From positions 5,270,001 to 5,334,000 of the forward strand of contig OZ038456.1 of assembly GCA_964036195.1 (NCBI GenBank): a stretch of DNA of 64,000 nt, in the 5' to 3' direction. The stretch is from Sphaerolaimus hirsutus. Taxonomy: Eukaryota; Nematoda; Chromadorea; Monhysterida; Sphaerolaimidae. A program made the translations under genes and the position numbers. The notes beneath the pieces are model-generated. The model worked only from the letters and a program-made list of their open reading frames with translations. It did no database searches and was not told the DNA's origin. Shown here piece by piece: positions 1-10,947 of the stretch; position 1 is the stretch's first letter; the number at the start of each line of letters is the position of its first letter.

Positions 1-349
1 CCGGAAAACGTAAATGTGGGTATTTTTGAGAAATTTTGCTCCAATTTTCACTCAAAATCACTAATTTTCAAACTTTTCCACCATCAAATTCACTAGTTAA
101 ATGTGTTTTTGCCTATTTTTATGCTATTTTATGTATGTTGTACCTATTTTTTAGCCTTTCTCTCCTTTTTTTCCTTTAAACCTTATAAAGAAGCCCGTTT
201 GAAATACGTTTTCTGTATTCGCGTACTTTCAACATGTACGCGAGTAAGTGAGTACCAGCATTTTTTTCCGGAGGAAACGTAAGCGTATTTACGCAGTACT
301 CGAGTATCCGTATTTATCGAGTAAACGTAAATACGTTTTAACAACTATG
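1..349. mobile_element. Right part of a CAGAGTTG-family hAT-like element (cut by window edge)
   Basis: The stretch is made of degenerate TACGTAAA / ACTCGAGTA motifs and ends in TTTTAACAACTATG, the same terminus seen at 14562, 17223 and 27177. The left end lies outside the window. It has no coding capacity. Family membership rests on the complete copies at 34267-35001 and 43862-44535, which have perfect 8 bp target duplications. Confidence 0.65.
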
Positions 350-1462
350 GCAGACTCCACACGTGAACGCATGCAAATGCATGTATCCTAGTGAGCACAC
401 GCACTTTTACTGCCACGTGCGGCAAATGTGCTCGAATTGAATCGTGGAGAGAAGGCCTAGTTTAGTCTGTTTGAGTGTGTCTGTGAGGCTTTTGCTATTT
501 GTCACTCTGTCTCTGAGGAATTGGGATTGGGTTGACACTTGTTTCAGATGGAATATGTTTGTGGCTGTGTTGTGTAATTTGCGTTTGTCATAGGGTCATG
601 GGTGTCGCCACCAAGCGACCAATTCTAAATTAAGTTTTCTGCATTTTGCATTTTTATTGTGGCTGTGTGCTTGATAGCGGTGGAATACATGCAGGAAGCA
701 TTTTTCATTTCGGCTTTATGTATTTTTCAGATAAATATATGTGACTGTGCGCATACTGGTTTATGCACATTCTTGTTGCACAATCTTTTTTTTGAAAAAC
801 TTTTTCATTGAAAATCATTCCTTTCATATTCATTTAATTGATTTCACATAATCCACTAATGTAAAATACCTCATTAAGCATTAGGCAGACTTTTTGAGTT
901 TCACATGTAAAAGTTGCATTGGCACTGAAACAATTTAACAAACTAATTATTTATGCCTTCAGTGAGTGATGATTAAGGATCACAATTTTCTATGGAAAAC
1001 CGCTGTTGAATACTTTTACAAAATGCACTTGAGCAACATGAATGAACAACCCAGTAAACATGTAAAATATGGAATATGCCCATAAATATAAAATCTCAAA
1101 AGGCTTCAATTTTCATGCTTCTTTGCCTGTGTAATTACACCGACAACAGCATCTGATATTTCATGTGAACTTTATGAGCAGTGATGAAAATGCACTGTGA
1201 TGTGATGTTTGGTGTTATTTTACCATGCCAGGCTTTTTGTAAATATCATGCCTCTCAAAAGCGCCATGGTTCTTTCAAAGAAATAATATGGGATTTGTTT
1301 TTTTTGTCGTTGAGAAAGTCTATTATGCATTGTTTTCATTGTACATTTGCAATTCTGTTGGTGAAATGTACTTGTGAATAGCGGCTAATGCGTTTTGGAA
1401 GTGAAGGTTTATGCATTTTCAGTCACGTTTGAGATCAGGGTGGATTATCAGAATAACATGTA
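350..1462. other. Gene-free AT-rich stretch
   Basis: No open frame of note, splice-supported exon, RNA gene or terminal inverted repeat was recognised here. The short open frame at 1181-1381 has no family resemblance and no neighbouring exon and is judged to be chance. Confidence 0.5.
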
Positions 1463-1754
1463 AACACCTTCCCGGTCACGTCCGGCAGCCATTTTTTGAT
1501 TTTACTTCTTATATCCTATCCCCAGTTCTAGGGCACCCCCGAGGCTGAAACTTCGGGGAGATATTGTCGCAACCCCCCTCTACTTCGCATGAATTGGGAG
1601 GGTCGCGGCGACCCCCCCAATTCATGCGAAGTAGAAGAGGGGGGTTGCGCCAATATGTCCCCCAAGTTTCAGCTCCGGGGTCGCCGTAGAAATGGGGATA
1701 GGACATAAGAAGTAAAATCAAAAAATGGCTGCCGGACGTGACCGGGAAGGTGTT
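1463..1754. mobile_element. TA-flanked palindromic MITE, AACACCTTCCCGG ends (292 bp)
   Basis: The element starts AACACCTTCCCGG and ends in its reverse complement CCGGGAAGGTGTT, flanked on both sides by TA (1461-1462 and 1755-1756). The two halves are nearly perfect inverted copies meeting near 1605, so it can fold into one long hairpin. TA duplication and size fit a Tc1/mariner-type non-autonomous element. The 1451 bp palindrome at 14954-16404 has the same ends. Confidence 0.85.
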
Positions 1755-1865
1755 TATTTACTTATGTTTTCATATATTACATAATCATACACAATAAAAT
1801 AACATTTTTTGTACTTTACGGTTGTCGGTTCCATTTTGTCTGGGTTATTTATGTACCCTCATAAC

Positions 1866-2193
1866 TAGTGATGGAAATGCAGCATGGCGCTAGCGCCAAA
1901 GCAAAAAGCGCCAAGGCGCTTTTGACGCTTGGTGCTATTATGCTGATGCGCCATTGGCGCTTGGCGCTGCACCCATGAAAAGCGCCATGGCGCTTTTGGC
2001 GTTTGGCGCTATTGTTCTGTGGCGCCAGGAACAAATTGCCTGGCGCTGGCGCCAAAGCAAAAAGCGCCATGGCGCTTCTGGCGCTTGGCGTCATTTTGCT
2101 CTGGCACCATTGGCGCTTTGTTCTGGGGTTTGGGAAAGCGCCATGGCGCTTTTGGCGCCTGGCACCAAAGTTCTGGCGCTTTTTCCATCACTA
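1866..2193. mobile_element. hAT-like TAGTGATG element with GCGCC arrays (328 bp)
   Basis: Begins TAGTGATGGAAA and ends TTTCCATCACTA. The flanks are ctcataac and cgcataac, an 8 bp target duplication with one mismatch, which is diagnostic of hAT-type insertion. The interior is almost wholly iterations of the palindrome-like motif GGCGCT/AGCGCCATGGCGCTTTTGGCGCT. Open frames through it on both strands are a by-product of this repeat and are not genes. Confidence 0.88.
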
Positions 2194-2834
2194 CGCATAA
2201 CCGAGGCTGCATAGAACAAATAGAATCGACACCTGCGGACGACAAGGGAAAATGTTACCGTATCTCATTGTATTTGATTACAACACGTCATTTTATGAAA
2301 AGTTATTAAATGGTGGTCGAAATCTAGGTGTCGGTCACAAAAAATATTCAATCATAATAACAAAGATTAAGTTGAAAGTCATTTTAAAAAATGGAAAAAT
2401 TTGTGTCACCTGTGGCAATATAAACGCAGCTTAAGATTCTATGCTGCGTTTTTCTCAAATTTGAACTTCATCAAAGATCGCATAGAAAATTGGGTCCCAA
2501 CCGAATCGTTGCTTTTTTCCATTGTGCCTAGAACAAAAATGTGTGGTTCTAGAACAATGCTAATGCCCACACTTTTGTCTAAAAAGCGTTGTGGTGTGGT
2601 CCTTTGAACCAAAATCTTGGCACTTTTTACATCACTTCTTTTTAGCCTAAACTAGTCTTCTATAGGAAACACAGTTCAAAGTAGCTTGGCGTGCTATTAT
2701 TTTTTATGTAAATATTAGGGTGTTTTAAACCTAATAATATAATATAATACAACCTATTTATATTCATCACATTTTTTAAAACTGACAAGAATCCTTCCAT
2801 TTTAGCAGGAACTACTACAAATTCCGACCCCACA
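2194..2834. other. CNRIP1 upstream region
   Basis: Unique-looking AT-rich sequence between a hAT-like element and the CNRIP1 start. A pyrimidine-rich run followed by TTTTAGCAG at 2800-2808 could be the acceptor of a 5' untranslated exon, because the reading frame stays open from 2809 to the ATG at 2835. No TATA box or other promoter signal could be assigned with confidence. Confidence 0.4.
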
Positions 2835-4385
2835 ATGTTCGAACAGCCAGTAGAATCAAAAGCATTCACACTCGAATTAACTTTCCATTTGAGCGACACG
2901 ACTTCAGATACAATCGCATTTAAAACTGATGGGGGCAGATTTGGCAAAGATAAAATTCACAAGAGAACCCTGAAATTCAAGGCGGGCTGCAGGTACAGGA
3001 TTGGGGTGACTACAAAACCGAATACCGAGTTTAGGTGGGTTGATTTGTAACTTTGTCCTCACATGACACGGGGTTCTACCCCTAGCCCTCAATACCACCG
3101 AATTTATTCTAATAGAATGGCATACCCACAATAGAATGGCACCTCCAATAGAATGGCAGATTTTGGCACATTTTTGACCCTTGAAAAATAGAACGCCTCT
3201 GATATTAAAAAAATGCTCAAACTTCATCAACAATAAGGCTATGTTCAAATGAGAAATGTGTGAACAAATTGCTGAAAAAACTAGAACGGCAGCCTCCGAT
3301 TCCAATAGAATGACACCTCCAATAAAATGGCAGGTAAAAAAAGTTGTTGAAAAAATGAAGCGGTGCTCTTCTATTAGAAAAAAATATGGTACACCCTTAA
3401 ACGGTGCATTGGCCCTAACACTGAACCTACCATACAGCAACATCAAAATTGGCGGTGATGAATTGCCTCTACACGGAATCGGGCCATCTTGCAGTGAGTA
3501 CACTGCTGAATGGGACACCCATGGTTTAGAAGTCAGTGAAAAAGGTACAAGGCATGACTTGGTGATTTCACTGCAGGTTGGTTCATATGCAGCTGAAAGT
3601 GTTGCAAATTATACATATAAGACAGCTAAATTGTGATAGATTAAGACAGTGTGTGTCATGTGAACCATTGTGGGGCATCATGTTTTGAATGAACTAGTCT
3701 TTTGAAAAACCCTTCAAATGAAACATGTTTTTCAAAATCTCCCAACAGGGGCAGGACATAAATATTGATCTTATAATTGTTGTTGAGTCATGATTGGAAT
3801 ATTAAGATACAATAATATTACTATAAGATACAATAATCATATATTACAAAGTATGTTTTCTTGTTGGCTAATCCCTTTCATCAAACATATTTACATGACT
3901 TACATGGAACTTTCATCTTAGACAGTAGTTCACTCAGCATAGAAAGGAACGTGCTCTTTTACATTGCACATGCTGTCTCACACCTCAAAGTTCGGAAGCA
4001 TGTTGAAGGTGGGGGCCACAATTTATGTAAGCATATACCACACTAATTGTATGAAACTTAGTTATTACATGCTATTACACAGAAAAGAGGCCTTAAAACT
4101 GATTACTTTTTTAGTCCCATTTGAGTTGAGACATCATAAATTTACTTCTGCAGCAGTCTCAACAGTATTAGCACACAACTCTAAAGCTTGCAAATCTTGA
4201 CTTGGATCAAATCATGGAATAATTTGCAGGGACCCAGCGGTTTAACTAGAGTTGTGTTGCAGACAAAGATTTATGATCAGAACCACAAGAATGCACTTTC
4301 TGGCTTCAAGTTGAAATGTATTGAACTTAAATGTCAGCCTGATGGACAAGGGACAGTTGTTGTTACAGATGAAATATATAAATGA
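2835..4385 (+). CDS. CNRIP1: CNRIP1 orthologue, CB1 cannabinoid receptor-interacting protein 1 (exons 2835-3034, 3438-3576, 4230-4385)
   Basis: Joining the three exons gives 164 residues plus stop, the length of vertebrate CNRIP1. Exon 1 (residues 1-66) holds FKTDGGRFGKDKIHKRTLKF and YRIGVTTKP, matching the family core YKVDGQRFG...YKVEVKIKP. Exon 2 (67-113) holds NIKIGGDELPL and YTAEWDTHGLEVSEKGTR, matching ENISIGG..VPL and YTGTYDTEGV.P.KSGER. Exon 3 (114-164) corresponds to the C-terminal strand region ending in a short tail. Introns obey GT-AG: donor AG|GTGGGT at 3035 (phase 2, codon AGC split) to CAG at 3437, and donor CAG|GTTGGT at 3577 (phase 0) to CAG at 4229. The start ATG is chosen because it gives the family length. 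In vertebrates this small cytosolic beta-barrel protein (RhoGDI-like fold) binds the CB1 receptor tail and dampens its signalling; invertebrates generally lack CB1, so the role here is probably an older one. Both sides of the gene and intron 1 are invaded by mobile elements, but the exons are uninterrupted. Confidence 0.88.
3095..3389. mobile_element. TA-flanked MITE in CNRIP1 intron 1 (TTCTAATAGAA ends)
   Basis: Left end CCACCGAATTTATTCTAATAG and right end CTATTAGAAAAAAATATGG are inverted versions of one terminus and are flanked by TA (3093-3094 and 3390-3391). The interior has repeated AATAGAATGGCACCTCC blocks. Related material lies at 12275, 24579, 46501 and 49913. Ends resemble the CCGTATTT family, so a Tc1/mariner-type element is likely. 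It fills most of the 403 bp intron. Confidence 0.7.
3577..4229. other. CNRIP1 intron 2
   Basis: GT-AG intron of 653 bp in phase 0. It looks unique and AT-rich; no terminal inverted repeats or known element ends were seen. Open frames inside it are short and without family resemblance. Confidence 0.75.
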
Positions 4386-4428
4386 GCATTTTTGTTTACT
4401 ATCAGATTTGATAGACTTATTTTATGTA

Positions 4429-4983
4429 CAGGGGTGGGCATCTTCAGTTACCGCTGGAAAAACGCGATAGCTTGAGCTACAGTTGAGCTATCAGCAATGA
4501 AATTTTAACACAATAGAGTAGACTCCATAGGACACCTATGCTGAAGTTTGCAACCCAAACGGCCACAGTTTGGAGGAGTTGTGGAACACACAGTTTTTAG
4601 TGTAATTTTGTGACTTCACCCCCCTTATCTCGGGACTGGGGGACTATTCGAGTAAAAAAAGAATTTGGTAGTAGGCGCGACCACAACATACTCAAAGGGC
4701 ATCAAAATCGGCCGATGTACGACAGAATGGGACGACACCAACGATCGATGCCCCCCCCCTCAAATGCCACCCTCGATTTATCTATGGGTGACGCCAAGTC
4801 ACAAAATTACACTAAAAACCGTGTGTTCCACGACTCACCCAAAATGTGGCCGTTTGGGTTGCCAAACTTCAGAATAGGTGTCCTATGGAGGTCTACTCAT
4901 TGTGTTAAAATTTCATTCTGATAGCTCAACCGTAGCTCAAGCTATCGCGTTTTCCCAGCGGTAACTGAAGATGCCCACCCCTG
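4429..4983. mobile_element. TA-flanked element with CAGGGGTGGGCATC ends, in CNRIP1 3' region (555 bp)
   Basis: The left end CAGGGGTGGGCATCTTCAGT and right end ACTGAAGATGCCCACCCCTG are exact inverted copies. The inverted repeat continues for more than 100 bp with few mismatches (GATAGCTTGAGCTAC and its complement). TA flanks both sides. It starts 43 bp after the CNRIP1 stop codon, so it probably lies in the 3' untranslated region. The related copy at 45629-46415 carries a mariner-like transposase remnant, which assigns the family. Confidence 0.85.
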
Positions 4984-5518
4984 TATTTATGTACAATTAT
5001 TTTACCCCTTTCGTATTTTGAGGTCCCACAAGGTACCTTTAGAGGTTCCAAGATGTAAATTTATGTCAGTTACTTTTATTTAAAGCCAATTTGTTAAGTA
5101 TTGGACTGCCATTATCTACTAAGCCAATTGCTGATCTGAATAATGTCAATTCATTATATATTTTTTCAATAATTTCATATTTATTCCCTTCCACTATTAT
5201 TATTTACCAATGTCTTTACACTTATTTGAACTGTTCCTTTTTAGTAATATTGCTATAAAAACAGGGTATCAGTCAGTGTAGCTTGATGTTATTGCCAATT
5301 TTCATGTGTCACCTGCCAAAATCCATATTCATGGACTTGTCTATTGAATCTCCAGAATTTCCTGCATTCTTCATGTTTAACTCACTGTGATAGTTGCCAC
5401 TGCTGTGTCAAGTATTTACAATTCTAAATAATGTTTGTGAAAAGTGACTTTGCTTGACTTAGATTGTGTAACGAGGGAATCACTGTTGATTGTGTCTGTA
5501 TTTATATATTTATGCATA
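4984..5518. other. CNRIP1 downstream region, no gene seen
   Basis: AT-rich unique sequence that may hold the rest of the CNRIP1 3' untranslated region. AATAAA hexamers occur further on, near 6005 and 6044, but none can be tied to this gene. No open frame or RNA gene was recognised. Confidence 0.35.
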
Positions 5519-5975
5519 CCGTATTTCCTCGAAATACCCCCCGGGGGGTGATTGTTTCATAGTGGTCCCGAGAGGGGGGGGGGGTTAAACGAGGGGGGGT
5601 ATTTCGAGGGGGGGGTTATTATTTCACAAGAAAATTTTTGAAAACCAAGTACGAAATTGTCGTCTGAAACGTACGCAGACGTCGAAAAAATGCAACAAAA
5701 ACTGCCATTTATAACGTTCTGTAGACTAATATTAGTACGTAGATGGTATAAACACTGTTCTAACGTGATTCCGACATTGTTTTAACGTGTGTTCTGCACT
5801 ACGCAGAACACAAACTGCCGTATTGTCATGTACGTTTTCTTTACACTCAATTTGGGGGGGGTATTTCGAGGGGGGGGGGGGTGATTGTTTCATAGTGGTC
5901 TCGAGAGGGGGGGGTCAAACGAGGGGGGGGGGTATTTCAAGGGGGGGGGGGGGGGGGTATTTCGAGGAAATACGG
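5519..5975. mobile_element. CCGTATTT-family TA-flanked MITE (457 bp)
   Basis: Starts CCGTATTTCCTCGAAATACC and ends GGTATTTCGAGGAAATACGG, flanked by TA on each side. Inside are further TATTTCGAGGGGG blocks and G runs of up to about 17, plus a conserved inner core (CGTACGCAGACGTCG, TAGTACGTAGATGGTATA) shared with copies at 8072, 11497, 17943 and 23938. Presence/absence between duplicates elsewhere in the window proves that this family inserts at TA. Confidence 0.88.
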
Positions 5976-6087
5976 TACATACATGCTTATATTTTAACAA
6001 TGTGAATAAAATTTTGATGTGTTGATGCTAAGTACTGTTTTTGAATAAAATGGAAAATGATAGACTGGGAAACTAATCAGTATAGAC

Positions 6088-7262
6088 TAGTGATGAAATG
6101 GCGCCATGGCGCCACCGTCATTGCGCTTGGCGCCCTTTTCTCTGGCGCCATTATTTCGAATGGCGCCATAAGCGCCCTTGGCGCTTGGCGCCATTTTCGC
6201 TGGCGCCGATTTGGCGCCCGGCGCCATTGTTTTGGATGGCGCCAGAAATGGCGCCAAAATTTCGTGATGAGTGTTCATGTTGTTCCGTATCCAAGTGCTT
6301 TATCTGCTGAATGATGTGATTGTGTAACATTTACCTAGTCTTTATTCTGTATGTAATTTTTTCCTAGCATTACAAGTTTGGGTTTATTCAGCATATAACA
6401 CAATAACAATTACTTCAAATAACAATATCATGACAAATGTTCAAATACGCCCCCACACAGAAATTGGCTCCAGGATGTTTTCATTTGGTGTGGCACCTAT
6501 TGACAGTATTGCATTTATCGTGTAAACACCCCCTGGGGGTTTATCAGATCGCAGTAAATCTTGAGGGGGTTGATTCGAGGCAGGGGCTTATTCGAGGGGC
6601 GTTATTTTTCGCCAGCAATTTTCACGACCAAAAACGGTTTGATATAACCAAAACTGGTTATAAATGTAACCAAATAGGACATTTTTAGACATTTTATCGT
6701 ATATTGTTACACAAAGCAGTCAATGTACCGTATTCCTCAAAATACCCCCTCGAATTAACCCCCCCCCACGAAATGCCCCTCCTAGAAATTTGCACTCTGG
6801 AAAATAACCCCCGGAAATTTCGAGGAAATACGGCAGCCATTTAAACATTATGTCACATTAAAATTTGCAGCCATTAAAACATCATGTTACTTGCAAACAT
6901 GATGTACCTTATTACAGATGGGGATGTGGAGTCGGGTTATTTTTCCCCAGCTCGCTCAGACCGGGGGGTATTTCGAAGGGGGGTTAATTCAAAGTGTATC
7001 TGGGGAAAATACGGTAACATATTGCTCTTCTAAAAAAGCTTCTGTTATGATTTCCGTACTAAAACTGTGATTTTATCGTTGGCGCCATTTTTTCTGGCGC
7101 CCTTTGGTGCCCGGCGCCATTTTTTTCAGATGGCGCCGTGGCGCCATTGGCGCCTGGCGCCATTTTCTCTGGCGACCTTTGGCGCCCGGCGCCATTTTTT
7201 TGAATGGCGCCATGGCGCCATTGGCGCTTGGCGCCATTTTTCCTGGCGCTTTTCCATCACTA
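6088..7262. mobile_element. Composite hAT-like TAGTGATG element (1175 bp)
   Basis: Two GCGCC-rich arms (6088-6265 and about 7080-7262), which look like separate elements, share one perfect 8 bp target duplication, gtatagac, at 6080-6087 and 7263-7270. The whole interval is therefore one insertion starting TAGTGATGAAATGG and ending CTTTTCCATCACTA. Between the arms is an AT-rich core that itself carries a nested CCGTATT element at 6728-7014. No transposase frame was found. Confidence 0.9.
6728..7014. mobile_element. CCGTATT-family MITE nested in the 6088-7262 element
   Basis: Left end CCGTATTCCTCAAAATACCC, right end GGGGAAAATACGG, flanked by TA at 6726-6727 and 7015-7016. Two further half-ends lie inside (near 6815 and 6960), so it may be an array or a rearranged copy. 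Confidence 0.75.
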
Positions 7263-8071
7263 GTATAGACTTGTTTGCTTCTTTGCTCCAAAACGGTAAT
7301 CTATGGTGCACAATTGGGGATTTTTAAAATGGTCAGTCTACCATCCAGCCATTTATTCTGTATGAATGACAAGGTGGGATTGAGGCTGGGAGTTTGAGTG
7401 TGTGATGTTATATTAAGCTTGTGGAATGTGCATAGGAGATTTCAGTGCATGGGGACAAAAATGCTTTGTGGAATGTGCATGGGGACAAAAATGTCTATTT
7501 TGATCTTTTTTGTCAGTTTTCACTTTATAAAGTGAAGATATTCCTTGAATTGAAGATATTCATAAATGAAGATAAATTCAAATGATGACAAAATATTTCT
7601 CATAATATACATGGTCTGCATGGCCGACGAGCAGAATTACATGGCCAGTGGGTTTACATATCCAGCGAGCATACGTCGATTTATACCCCCTTCTTGGTGC
7701 ACATACCTGGCTAGATTATTCACTCTACAGCCGCATGAGAGCATTTACATCCTGGTTCAAAGATGTGAGAATAACATCTGCCAATGTGGTGACAATTTCC
7801 ATGTTAAAATTTCACTAAGAATTTTGATGGATTAGTCCCATTTATATGATGCATCAACTATCAGCAAAGCAATTATACCATTCCTATATAAATACAGTGC
7901 GATGCATTCACTTGCAAACAGCAAGTGCTGATTTTTTCTCTTGAAGTATATTGCTGCAGAGTTTTTTTTTCTAACTTGTGAAACAAACTGAAAAAATCCC
8001 ATCTTGGTGTAGTTACAAACAAACTGATGAAAAACTATGTATTTTGAGAATTGTTTTTATTTACCTGCCTA
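7263..8071. other. Gene-free stretch with a partial TACATGGCC repeat
   Basis: Mostly AT-rich and unfeatured. Around 7605-7720 there are imperfect copies of a TACATGGCCAGCGGGTT motif, also found at 39210-39290 and 62937-63410, so a fragment of that inverted-repeat element is likely. Confidence 0.4.
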
Positions 8072-8624
8072 CCGTATAAATTCAAATAATTCCCCCTTGA
8101 ATATTTATCCTCCCTCTTAGACAAACGTGAAAAAACAATTCCTCGAATAATCCCCCTTTTGCCATATGATAAAGTTTTTGCATCCAATTTGAACAAAAAT
8201 TGATCGTTATTTCGGAANNNNNNNNNNNNNNNNNNNNNNNNNNNNNNNNNNNNNNNNNNNNNNNNNNNNNNNNNNNNNNNNNNNNNNNNNNNNNNNNNNN
8301 NNNNNNNNNNNNNNNNNNNNNNNNNNNNNNNNNNNNNNNNNNNNNNNNNNNNNNNNNNNNNNNNNNNNNNNNNNNNNNNNNNNNNNNNNNNNNNNNNNNN
8401 NNNNNNNNNNNNNNNNNAGTCTACATAACCTTATAAATGGCGGTTTTTGTTGTATTTTTTGACGTCTGCGTACGTTTCAGACGACAATATCGTACTGGGA
8501 TTTGAAAAATTTTCTTGTGAAAAAATAACCCCCCCCTCGAAATACCCCCCCTCGTTCTACCCCCCCCCCCTCTCGAGACCACTATGAAACAATCACCCCC
8601 GGGGGGTGTTTCGAGGAAATACGG
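8072..8624. mobile_element. CCGTAT-family MITE interrupted by an assembly gap
   Basis: Left end CCGTATAAATTCAAATAATT after TA at 8070-8071; right end TTTCGAGGAAATACGG before TA at 8625-8626. The inner core near 8440-8520 matches other family members. The two ends are of different subtypes (TTCAAATAATTCCCC versus TTCGAGGAAATAC), so the gap may join two elements. Confidence 0.7.
8218..8417. other. Assembly gap (200 N)
   Basis: Exactly 200 undetermined bases, the same size as the other two gaps, so this is a placeholder and not a measured length. Confidence 0.99.
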
Positions 8625-8626
8625 TA

Positions 8627-9113
8627 GTTGTTAATACGTAATTACTTTTACTCGATAAATACGTATACTCGAGTACAGAGTAAATACGTTTACGTTTCCT
8701 CTGAAAAAAGTTCTTGTACTCGCGTTTACGTATACTTTTTCAAAGTACTCGAGTACAGAAAACGTATTTCATATAGTCTTTTATGGTGATTTTTGAAGGT
8801 ATAGACGGGAAAAGGAAGCGAATATGCAAAAAATAGTGCAAAATAGTCGAAAATGCACATACATAGCCAAAGAGCGATTAAAATGGTCAAAAAGTTTTAA
8901 TAATGAGTGGTTTTGGGCGAAAATTTGGATGGAATTTCTCAAAAATACTCACATTTACGTTTTCTGGAGGGAAAAGTACGTTTACTCACGTTTACTCACG
9001 AGTAAAAGTATAAAAAACTTACTTTACGTTTTCTGTACTCAGGTGATGAGTAAAATATAAATACTTACGTTTAGGTATACTTTGAAAAAAGTTCGGTACT
9101 TTTAACAACTCTG
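8627..9113. mobile_element. CAGAGTTG-family hAT-like element, left tip disrupted
   Basis: GTTGTTAATACGTAATTACT directly follows the TA of the preceding MITE and the right end reads TTTTAACAACTCTG. The interior is the usual TACGTTTACTC / ACTCGAGTA array. The missing first bases of the left end suggest that the CCGTAT-type MITE inserted at a TA inside a CATAGTTG terminus. Confidence 0.6.
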
Positions 9114-9469
9114 CTTGGCAGACAACTGGACAACTGGTACATATGTACAAACTATTTACATTACGGAATTTTTAACAGCATTTTTGATTAGATTTCCCAT
9201 TTCATAATGTTTAATTTTATTTTTAACACTGTAATTATTCAACGTCAAAAAATTGAGACACAAACATTTACAAACTGCCTCAAATACTAAATACAATCTC
9301 GTTAAATGGTAATAAATTTTACCTAGTTCAGTCCGTCCATGACAATCAACTATATGCCAGCAAAAATTCATTAAATTAATGAATTGGCAGCTTTTGCAAT
9401 GAACAAACCGACCAATTTCTACATCGGACAACACATTCATATGCATTTATGTTCTTCAAAGTAATATAC

Positions 9470-9629
9470 TAGTATTGGAATGGCGCCATGGCGATGACGC
9501 CTTTTGTTGGCGACAAACGGCGCCAGCGCCATGGCGCCATTTTTTCAGATGACACCGTGGCGCCATTTTATTTGGCGCCCGGCGTAATTTTTTTCTGGCG
9601 CCATTTTTCCTGCTACTTTCTCACCACTA
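9470..9629. mobile_element. Degenerate hAT-like TAGTGATG/GCGCC element
   Basis: GGCGCCATGGCG-type repeats bounded by TAGTATTGGAATGGCGCC and a right end resembling TTCTCACCACTA. The target duplication is not recognisable, so this is an old or damaged copy. Confidence 0.6.
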
Positions 9630-9972
9630 CATGAGACATACATAAATATGTATATAGGTATAGGTAGATGAAAAACTCTCAGGGGCTTTCATTTCATTTT
9701 GTAGTTAGTACCAATGTAGGTAGTTGCGTTTGTATTTACATATTTTACTACCTATGTTCATATTTACATTATCAGGATTGAAATTGAAGCTTAATACTAG
9801 TTCTGTCTTTTTTCCATTGTTTTCTCCATATTTGATGTAGTGCGTGTGCTTCAAACGCACGAGATTTTAAATGCCATGAGTGGAAATTTGAATAGGCTTT
9901 TTCGAGTTATTGTTTTGAAAACAATTAAAAATGAGGTTGAAGGAAAGTGTGGGAACTGGGCTACAAAAGCCT
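9630..9972. other. Unfeatured stretch before duplication copy A
   Basis: AT-rich DNA with no open frame, inverted repeat or RNA gene recognised. Confidence 0.4.
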
Positions 9973-10421
9973 TACACACACTATTTTACTACTAAAATTT
10001 TGAAAACTTCTAAAACAGCTTTGAAGTTTGAACGCATCAGTTCACAGGAATGAGGTGGTCTTCAACTACAGTTGACCGAGACATAAAATGTCTCAAACTA
10101 GTCAACTCAAATGTGTTTCACTAGTGTTAAAATGCGTTTAACTAATGCATTCACTAAAAGGTGAATGCTTAGTCTTTGTTTGCGCCATATCTCTTAAAAA
10201 TACAATACGGCTAACTATTTAATTAGCGAATCAAACTTTATGTAAATGTGCAGTTGACAACCTCTCTTTCAGTAAATTTGCAAATAATTTTCACGCATTT
10301 ACTTGGATTGTGGAAGGGCGCACGTGGCATGGGTGCATAATTAAATTTCAGGTGCAATTTTTCAGGGTTTTTTTGCACTAGGTGGCATTGCAGCGCTTTG
10401 CTTGTAATAAAAGCTACTGGG

Positions 10422-10635
10422 GCCAGTTCCGCAAAATGAGAAGTGAGAAGTTAAATGGCAAAGGCGAGGTAAAAGCGCAAAGACGAAGTGAAATGGCAAG
10501 TGAATTGGCAAAAGTGAAGTAAAAAAATAAAAAGTAATTTCTCTTCGCTTTCGCTATTTCACTCGCCAATTCACTTGCCATTTCACTTCGCCTTTGCCAT
10601 TTTAAAGTTCTCACTTCTCATTTTGCGGAACTCGC
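10422..10635. mobile_element. Palindromic MITE, GCCAGTTCCGC ends (copy in A)
   Basis: GCCAGTTCCGCAAAATGAGA at the left is matched by TCTCATTTTGCGGAACT at the right, and the inner blocks (AAATGGCAAAGGCGA, CAAGTGAATTGGC) recur inverted, so the whole unit folds on itself. The orthologous copy is 22597-22807. The flanking duplication is unclear. Confidence 0.75.
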
Positions 10636-10947
10636 ACCTGGATATCCACTAATCCAATTACTAGTGGTGTTAGGGACGTTATGTTGTCGGAGAAGTGAGG
10701 TAGAGTTGACAATTCTTAAAAAAAAAACAGTTTAAAAAAATTCGAGACAGTAGAGTTTGAGAAAATTTGCCAATATTTTCTAGGTGGTTTGCAAATTTTA
10801 CACTGGAAATAATAATGCCATAATAATAGTGCTTTATTGTTACATCGAATAGGTAATTGTTTTATTAATATGTTGTCAAGTGGACGTGTTGTTTTTATTG
10901 TCATAGATTTTGCTAGAATTTTTCATTTGTCATACTAAAATAATAAC

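Noticed and set aside
1863-2201. CpG-island promoter reading of the GC-rich block upstream of CNRIP1
   Set aside because: The block has hAT-like ends and an 8 bp target duplication, so its GC content comes from the transposon.
2019-2309. Open frames rich in Ala, Trp, Arg and Pro through GCGCC blocks (also near 6057, 7067, 12541, 13131, 40357)
   Set aside because: They follow the GGCGCCATGGCGCC repeat, are open on both strands, and lie inside elements with target duplications.
2904-3518. 204-codon minus-strand frame across CNRIP1 exons 1 and 2
   Set aside because: Shadow of the coding strand; the plus-strand exons match a known family with correct splice phases.
5940-5957. Telomere-like or G-quadruplex regulatory element at long G runs
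   Set aside because: G runs belong to the TATTTCGAGGGGG blocks of the CCGTATTT family and recur in all its copies; no telomeric repeat is present.
9156-9446. 96-codon minus-strand frame with several Cys residues
   Set aside because: No recognisable motif, low-complexity AT-rich context, no splice partners seen.
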